Source of the DNA: Cladobotryum mycophilum
Lineage: Eukaryota > Ascomycota > Sordariomycetes > Hypocreales > Hypocreaceae
Assembly (NCBI GenBank): GCA_036429605.1
Contig: JAVFKD010000015.1
Location: 1,821,421 to 1,885,420 of the forward strand
DNA: 64,000 nucleotides
Reading direction: 5' to 3'
The notes beneath the pieces are model-generated. The model saw only the letters and a program-made list of their open reading frames with translations, made no database searches and was not told the origin of the DNA. Every line of letters begins with the position of its first letter. Positions within the stretch are counted from its first letter, which is position 1. The position numbers were made by a program, and so were the translations under genes. Positions 58,561 through 64,000 of this stretch are shown piece by piece.

Positions 58561-60072
58561 TCAAAGCCTATTGTTCCCATTCATCATGTTACAGTACGTG
58601 ACGGGATGCACTACAATCTTGCGACTATACAGCACCGGTAAGATGCAGCTAGGCCACTCCAGAAACCTCTTCCGCTCCGCAAACACCCTAACCTCAAAGC
58701 TCTGTGACCTGCTCTGCTCATACATTTCCCTCCAAGGTTGGATGGCCTCCTCGGACAGCTCAAATTTCCAGCTGCTTACCCAGCTGACAACGGTCACTTC
58801 GTCGGTCACTCTAAACCTAAACACGCCGCCGTCGAGATCGTGGACGTTGTAGATTTCCAACCCTTTCAGATTTGGCATGTTCTTCGCGGCTCGCCCGGCG
58901 GCCAACAGTAGCCTTGTGATGGAGTCGGGAGATTCGTCAAGTCGGATGAGGTTGGAGGTTAGGGTGAGCGTCTCTAGCTTGCCCCATTCACGGGACGCGC
59001 TAGTTGTCGACGTTGTATAAAAGTCTGCGAAAAAGTCCTTGGCATCGATGGCATACGACACACAGAGATGTTTGAGGTTTCCCACCCGGCTCAGCTGCTG
59101 AGCCAGAGCAGAACATCGGTCTGTGTACACACGCGGGGTGCCATGGCCGCGGTACGTCTCTGAATGGTCCTCGAAAATGACCAAGCCTCTGAAGCATGAT
59201 GGCAATATGGATATAATCTGACTCAGCAGTGCGGACTCGACCTCTTGGCTGCTTGGGTGCTTGCGCCATGGTTCATAGGTTAGGCTCACGAGACAGGGTA
59301 GCGCCGGGATGATGGTTTTGAGAAAGGGGGCGAAGAATACCGAGTGCGTGTGCCGACGAATGACGAGCAGGTTCACGGCTCGGACCTTTGGCAGGGGACC
59401 TGCTGGAAAGGGGTCTGTTCGTGACGGAGATAGATAGTATGACTTTCTTTCCCATTCTGAGAATTGAGCCTCGGGGCGGTGAATGAGAGCTGCCGGGTGC
59501 TTCCTGTAGAGGGCGGCACGCACATCTTTATCATTTTCTAGGTCGACGCCCTCAATTTCTTCTGGAACACTATCCTTCATGGAGTGATCTGGATCAATGG
59601 CCGCAAACGCACTTAGCTCTAGCGTCAGGAGAGGTGCATTCTCACTCCTGTCTCTTCCCGTCCACGACTCAAGAATGTGAAAGAGGTGAATAATGCCTGC
59701 CGCAAAAGCATGCATATTTACGGGCTCGAGAAACCTAAAGGACCGATTCTCGCACCGACACCTTCGGTTGTATCTGAACCAGATGTGCCGAACGTGCTGG
59801 CGGCGTTTTGCATCCCTCACTATGCGATCGAACTCGTCGAGACAGGTCGGCAGCAGGCGAAGACTTCGAAACGTGAGCGGCTCAAAGAAGTCGCGCCATT
59901 CCTGATTTACTGAGGCATATCCGGCAAGCGGACATTTTGTTTCCTTGGATATGGTTGCTGTCCATTCCAAGATCATGGTCCGCAACTCGGCGGGAAGGCT
60001 TCCCCAGCACGGGGGCTGGAGTGACAGTATTTCCCAGCCCAGACGCCGCAATATGTCATCTTCTTGGTTCAT
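58561..60072 (-). CDS. F-box-like protein (DUF6546-type)
   Basis: A 503-residue intronless protein. It opens with an F-box-like segment (WGSLPAELRTMILEWT, about residues 23-38), followed by WRDFFEPLTFRSLRL and a long domain with alternating hydrophobic repeats (LPCLVSLTYEPWR, LSRVGNLKHLCVSYAID, LETLTLTSN) reminiscent of LRR-like folds. A C-terminal segment (WKFELSEEAIQPWREMYEQSR) is frequent in fungal DUF6546 proteins. Likely an SCF substrate adaptor, by inference from the F-box. Its stop is 122 bases from the SDR stop (convergent). Confidence 0.8.
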   Translation of the reverse strand: MNQEDDILRRLGWEILSLQPPCWGSLPAELRTMILEWTATISKETKCPLAGYASVNQEWRDFFEPLTFRSLRLLPTCLDEFDRIVRDAKRRQHVRHIWFRYNRRCRCENRSFRFLEPVNMHAFAAGIIHLFHILESWTGRDRSENAPLLTLELSAFAAIDPDHSMKDSVPEEIEGVDLENDKDVRAALYRKHPAALIHRPEAQFSEWERKSYYLSPSRTDPFPAGPLPKVRAVNLLVIRRHTHSVFFAPFLKTIIPALPCLVSLTYEPWRKHPSSQEVESALLSQIISILPSCFRGLVIFEDHSETYRGHGTPRVYTDRCSALAQQLSRVGNLKHLCVSYAIDAKDFFADFYTTSTTSASREWGKLETLTLTSNLIRLDESPDSITRLLLAAGRAAKNMPNLKGLEIYNVHDLDGGVFRFRVTDEVTVVSWVSSWKFELSEEAIQPWREMYEQSRSQSFEVRVFAERKRFLEWPSCILPVLYSRKIVVHPVTYCNMMNGNNRL

Positions 60073-60826
60073 TTTGGCATAAATTACAATAGTATCTAGT
60101 TGACATGTGTCTCTTGATGATGTGTATTATCGAGACTTGTTTTGAGTATTGGGAACGTCCAAATCCGGGTCCGTTCCGGGCCTTGCTCTTAAATAGGCCT
60201 TTTGAAGATGCATGATTCAATGATTGAAGCTCTGATGTGAGTATACATGCGGTGCTTCATGCTTGATGTCAGACTACATGCTAAGGGCAATATCATGCTT
60301 TCGGTTGCTGAATTGCAAAGTGAGGCCTGCGATACCAAATCGAATAGCTGGGCCTGGATAAACCCTCATATTATTTGTACGATTCAGAATACTGACCATT
60401 CTGCACACTTTATACATGTTTATCCGTGTTGGTATCACATATAGCGGTGCATGATATTCTCATCCCAGCCATGGGCGTTAATCACAGAGCCGTGTGTGTG
60501 GTGAACAACGGCAGTTCCAGAAACATTTGATTCGCCCCCCCCCCGATTGGCGAGACTTGGGATGCATGAAGTGATGCATGAAATGATGAACCGCCATTTG
60601 CCAGAAGGCGCGCAGAGGAACTGCCATGTCAGACCTGCCCCCAATCCGGGTACTACACCCGACTGGCGAACGGGTGTGTGCGAATGGGGGAGAAAGTTTG
60701 CCCGCCGTAACACGTTTCAAGGGTGAGGCAGATATATTAATTGGGCTGCATCAGCATTTCGGACTTGTGACGTGCGCAAAACCACAACAACCGCCTTTCG
60801 GTTTTTTATTCACTCAGACAACAGAC
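60073..60826. other. Intergenic region between divergent F-box and MFS genes
   Basis: Shared upstream region with a C9 run at 60537-60545 and short inverted GATGCATGAA-type repeats near 60560-60590. No gene seen. The MFS frame is open upstream of 60827 to 60626 but that stretch has no transporter-like features. Confidence 0.6.
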
Positions 60827-62350
60827 ATGGACACTCACGCAGACCGTCATTCAGAGACGACGCCTCTTTTACAAGAAAATGGAGGTGATGAGCCCGACCA
60901 ACAGCCAAATCTCCGGGCACAGGCCCAAAGGCTTCTTCTGCTCGTTTGCGTCTCCATCGTGGCAATCGACTTTGGTAGCTACCTATCCTATGCGCCCCAA
61001 ATAGAGATTTTCGAATCCATCATTTGTCGGCGACTGCATAGTAGCGGTCTCGACTTCGTTTATCACGCAAACAATTCCACCTCGGTTTGTAAATCGGATG
61101 ACGTGCAAAGCGAGCTGGCACTGCTGGTTGGGTGGAATCAATCCTTCAATCAGCTACCGGGCATCCTGCTCGCTTTGCCTTATGGCCTCATGGCCGATCG
61201 TGTAGGCAGGAAGACCGTCTTGCTGCTGAGCCTGATTGGCCTGCTTATGGAAGAAGTCGTCATTCGGATGATTGTTTGGTGGAGTGATTTTATCCCGCTG
61301 CGTGTAATCTGGCTGGCACCGCTTTTCCAAATAGCCGGCGGTGGTCCCCAGATTGCCACATCCATGGCATACACAATGATCTCCGACGTGTTCCCCGCGG
61401 AAAGGAAATCCTCGATTTTCTTTCTTCTGGCCGCCGTCATCCTGCTTGGCGAAATCCTTGCGACCCCGATCAGTGCGGTTCTCATGTCATACACCCCTTG
61501 GCTCCCATCCCTCCTGGGCATCGCCTTTGAGGTGATTGGGCTAGCTGCTGCCGCTCTTGTGACTGAGACGTTACCAAAGTCCTCGAAAGTGGAAGATGAT
61601 GAGCGGGAGCAGGGTCCTGGACAGCACTCCGTTTCTGGGGATCAAGATGGCTGGGCTGCGCAGATGTCGCAGAGATGGAACAGACTCAGGCACAGCCATT
61701 ACGACTTTAGTTTGAGTATGAACCTTTTCCTAATTATAGGAGCGTTCATTTTGGCTAGTATCGGTACGCAGGCGCTTCAGCTTGTCATTCAATATGCGTC
61801 CAAGCGCTTTTCATGGAGCATTGCAGAGGCCAGTTTTCTCGTCACCATCAAGGGCATCGTCAACCTCGTTCTGCTACTCGTACTGCTACCTCGGCTGTCT
61901 TTAATTCTCGGGAAGCACATGCCCACCGCCATCAAGGATCTCATAATTGTTCAAGGGAGCGCCTGGATGCTGGCCTTGGGCACCGCCATCATGGCCTTTG
62001 CTACGCATCCAGGTCTTTTCATCGTCGGCATCTGTACCTTTGCACTAGGATGGGGGTTTTATTCTGCCCTTCGCAGTATGGCTACTGCTATAGTTTCTCC
62101 GTCTCAGACAGGTGTCCTGAACACGACCATCGCCCTGTCACAGAGCATGGGGTCTATGGCTGCTGGTCCGTTACTGGCCCTAGCTTTCCGTCGTGGAATT
62201 GAGCTTGGGGGTGTATGGACTGGGTTGCCTTACATGATCGCTACTGTCCTGTTTGTTGGGGCAAGCATCTTGGTTTGGGGCATGCGTATCCCTCGACTGG
62301 TAGATGATGCCGAATCTGCCTCTCTTCCATCTGACCTAGAGCCGACTTGA
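60827..62350 (+). CDS. MFS transporter
   Basis: A 507-residue intronless membrane protein. The start MDTHADRHSETTPLLQENG carries an acidic dileucine-like ETTPLL, common in vacuolar or plasma-membrane MFS proteins. TM1 is LLLLVCVSIVAIDFGSYLSY. Motif A appears as GLMADRVGRK. A central loop of about 50 residues (SKVEDDEREQGPGQ...) separates the halves. The second half has FALGWGFYSALRSMATAIV and SQSMGSMAAGPLLALAF. Twelve TMs likely. Such fungal transporters often move secondary metabolites; substrate unknown. The ATG at 60827 is used, not the earlier one at 60626, because the upstream residues are unlike the family. Confidence 0.87.
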   Translation: MDTHADRHSETTPLLQENGGDEPDQQPNLRAQAQRLLLLVCVSIVAIDFGSYLSYAPQIEIFESIICRRLHSSGLDFVYHANNSTSVCKSDDVQSELALLVGWNQSFNQLPGILLALPYGLMADRVGRKTVLLLSLIGLLMEEVVIRMIVWWSDFIPLRVIWLAPLFQIAGGGPQIATSMAYTMISDVFPAERKSSIFFLLAAVILLGEILATPISAVLMSYTPWLPSLLGIAFEVIGLAAAALVTETLPKSSKVEDDEREQGPGQHSVSGDQDGWAAQMSQRWNRLRHSHYDFSLSMNLFLIIGAFILASIGTQALQLVIQYASKRFSWSIAEASFLVTIKGIVNLVLLLVLLPRLSLILGKHMPTAIKDLIIVQGSAWMLALGTAIMAFATHPGLFIVGICTFALGWGFYSALRSMATAIVSPSQTGVLNTTIALSQSMGSMAAGPLLALAFRRGIELGGVWTGLPYMIATVLFVGASILVWGMRIPRLVDDAESASLPSDLEPT

Positions 62351-62906
62351 CAAGAAACAGAGAGAAAAGGGACAACATAAAGCAATGAGAAGGCCCTCAA
62401 GAATGAAAAGAATCAATTTCAGCAAGAAAAATATGTAGATTGTAGAGAAGTCAAGTCTTCTAGCCACCCAGTGAGGATGTGCTTGCTCGTACCTTGCTTA
62501 GGTAGGAAATCTCGGATCGAAAAACGAGCCTGATAACTGCAAAATCGGAGCTGTTTCTATTTAATATCCATTTGTATTATGCGACCAAATGAGTCAAGAT
62601 GTTAATTTGTCAATTCGATCTCAGATTTCAAGTTTGACACTGTTGACCCAAAAAAAAAAAAAAAAGAAGAAAAGATAAAACGCTCACCCGATTGTGTCTT
62701 TATTATGGTCATGGCCATCGAAGAGAGCAGCAAGAGAACCTCTCTGTGTCTCATGTACAGATTGTGAATCAGAAATGACGCCCCTTGTAAGAGAACTATA
62801 CGATAAGACCGGATTAACTGCTCGATCTCTAAACACAGGCCCATGAACTTCGCTGCCTGCTTTTGCAAAGTGATGCAGCAAAACAACCTTCCCTTGGTTC
62901 ATCTTA
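62351..62906. other. Spacer between convergent genes
   Basis: 3' flanks with an A-rich run (62650-62666). No gene. Confidence 0.65.
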
Positions 62907-63998
62907 TCATATCGATTCGGCGGCTATCAATTGCTCATTAACAGCATCTTCCCCTCCATAGTCCTGTAGCATCCATAAATAGGCATCACAGCAGACAGTC
63001 AACCAGCTAAATTGGTCATTTGTGGCTGTCCACCAAATGGCCAGTGAGAGATTAGACCGCTCATCTTTGAGGCCTTTAGTGACATGAGGTAGAATGATAC
63101 CGAGCCACTCTGTAGCGTAGCGACCAATCTCCGTTATTGAGTCATCGCGTGGTGGATCTATTGTTTGGATGGCGCCCAGGATTGCCGATTCAGCTTCGAC
63201 GCCCCCTGATGGGAGTTGGGGGAAGAGATGGCCGCCTATTGTAACGCAAGTTGGTGTAATACCTTTCATATCTTGAGGGTAGTCCTGCTCGGCTGGGTCC
63301 TGTGTTCTAGCAAATGACGATAGCGCAGTAGTCCAAAAAGATGACGGTGTCTCGTGTAAGTGTCTCATGGTATGGTTGACCAAGGTTTTGGTGTGCTGGG
63401 ATCGTGGCGCCCACATCTTATTCGTTTTAAAGAGTTGATAAGCCACACACAGAACGAGAGACGAGAGGCTTTGGTATGATAGAGGTCGGGTCATGAAAAC
63501 GGCCATTGTAGCAAGAGTCGATCGTAAATAGGCCATGTATTCCTCAATTAATGACCGATAACCTCCAAGACGGTAAATCAAGGCTAATTGGCTGCGTGTC
63601 TCATTGCTATAGATATCACGAAACACGTCCGTGCAATCATCAAATCGTCCAGTGATAGAAGCACAAAGAGATTTCCAGGGGATATGGTTCTCAGAATCGT
63701 GGTTGAATATATACGTGGGGTAGCCAACATCGAGGATTGTAGCTGTGCCCCCATTGTTGATCAAATCCAGGAGCAAATTTCTGTCGCACCTGACTGGGGG
63801 ATCCCGTGATGCGATTGGAACGGAGGCATGGCATGATTCTCGGTGAAGCTCATTTTTCCAATGGAAAACTTCACCGAGCAAAGCGCTGATAAGTAAGCCG
63901 TAGTCAAGTTTGCCGTGGAGCGATTTGGCTAACGAGAGGAGGACAGCCTTGTATGCGGCATACTCCTTGGTATGCTGGAATTCCCCGAGGAGTAGCAC
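62907..63998 (-). CDS. Unrecognised protein, 5' end outside window
   Basis: A 363-codon open frame that runs off the right edge; the true start lies beyond 64000. The visible C-terminal part is helical and hydrophobic in places (YQSLSSLVLCVAYQLF, LAIWWTATNDQFSWLTVCCDAYLWML) but not obviously membrane-spanning. It has ordinary amino-acid composition and no stop for over 1 kb, which supports a real gene. I recognise no family. Confidence 0.7.
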   Translation of the reverse strand: MLLLGEFQHTKEYAAYKAVLLSLAKSLHGKLDYGLLISALLGEVFHWKNELHRESCHASVPIASRDPPVRCDRNLLLDLINNGGTATILDVGYPTYIFNHDSENHIPWKSLCASITGRFDDCTDVFRDIYSNETRSQLALIYRLGGYRSLIEEYMAYLRSTLATMAVFMTRPLSYQSLSSLVLCVAYQLFKTNKMWAPRSQHTKTLVNHTMRHLHETPSSFWTTALSSFARTQDPAEQDYPQDMKGITPTCVTIGGHLFPQLPSGGVEAESAILGAIQTIDPPRDDSITEIGRYATEWLGIILPHVTKGLKDERSNLSLAIWWTATNDQFSWLTVCCDAYLWMLQDYGGEDAVNEQLIAAESI

Positions 63999-64000
63999 CG

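Overview
The window is nuclear DNA of a filamentous ascomycete (Pezizomycotina, most likely Sordariomycetes; a Hypocreales-like fungus is my guess). The reasons are short GT-AG introns of 50-180 bases, several Zn2Cys6 regulators, fungal-specific families (INSIG, CYSTM, HeLo, LysM effectors, TPR-type NOD-like receptors) and long gene-poor spacers. No tRNA, rRNA, CRISPR array or autonomous transposon was found.

Layout. 0-14 kb: two Zn2Cys6 regulators, an isolated intronless P-loop NTPase of phage/bacterial type, a HeLo-pseudokinase protein built like a cell-death executor, and a 67-residue CYSTM protein. 17-26.5 kb: housekeeping genes, namely an Ark1/Prk1-type endocytosis kinase, the ribosome-assembly factor Mak11 and INSIG. 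29-31 kb: a small secreted protein and a 140-residue orphan in convergent orientation. 32-42.6 kb: a more AT-rich stretch of relics, with LysM effector remnants, two broken copies of one orphan family, and a roughly 4.3 kb NOD-like receptor relic. Its in-frame stops can nearly all be explained by C:G to T:A changes, as expected from repeat-induced point mutation. 43-47.6 kb: a DHA2-type efflux pump beside a Zn2Cys6 regulator. 49-64 kb: FMP32/CCDC90-type mitochondrial protein, class II aldolase, two short-chain dehydrogenases, another Zn2Cys6 regulator, an F-box-like protein, a second MFS transporter and a truncated unknown gene.

A recurring anomaly runs through otherwise healthy genes. The Ark1-type kinase, the regulator at 6.6-9.0 kb, the efflux pump and the SDR at 53.7 kb each lose frame at G or C homopolymers (six places, three in the SDR). 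Exon arithmetic closes exactly if one base is missing at each place. I read this as homopolymer under-calling in the assembly, not gene death, and it must be kept apart from the RIP-like decay at 32-42 kb.

Exon coordinates were derived by eye from splice sites and reading frames. Family assignments rest on motif recognition, not on searches.
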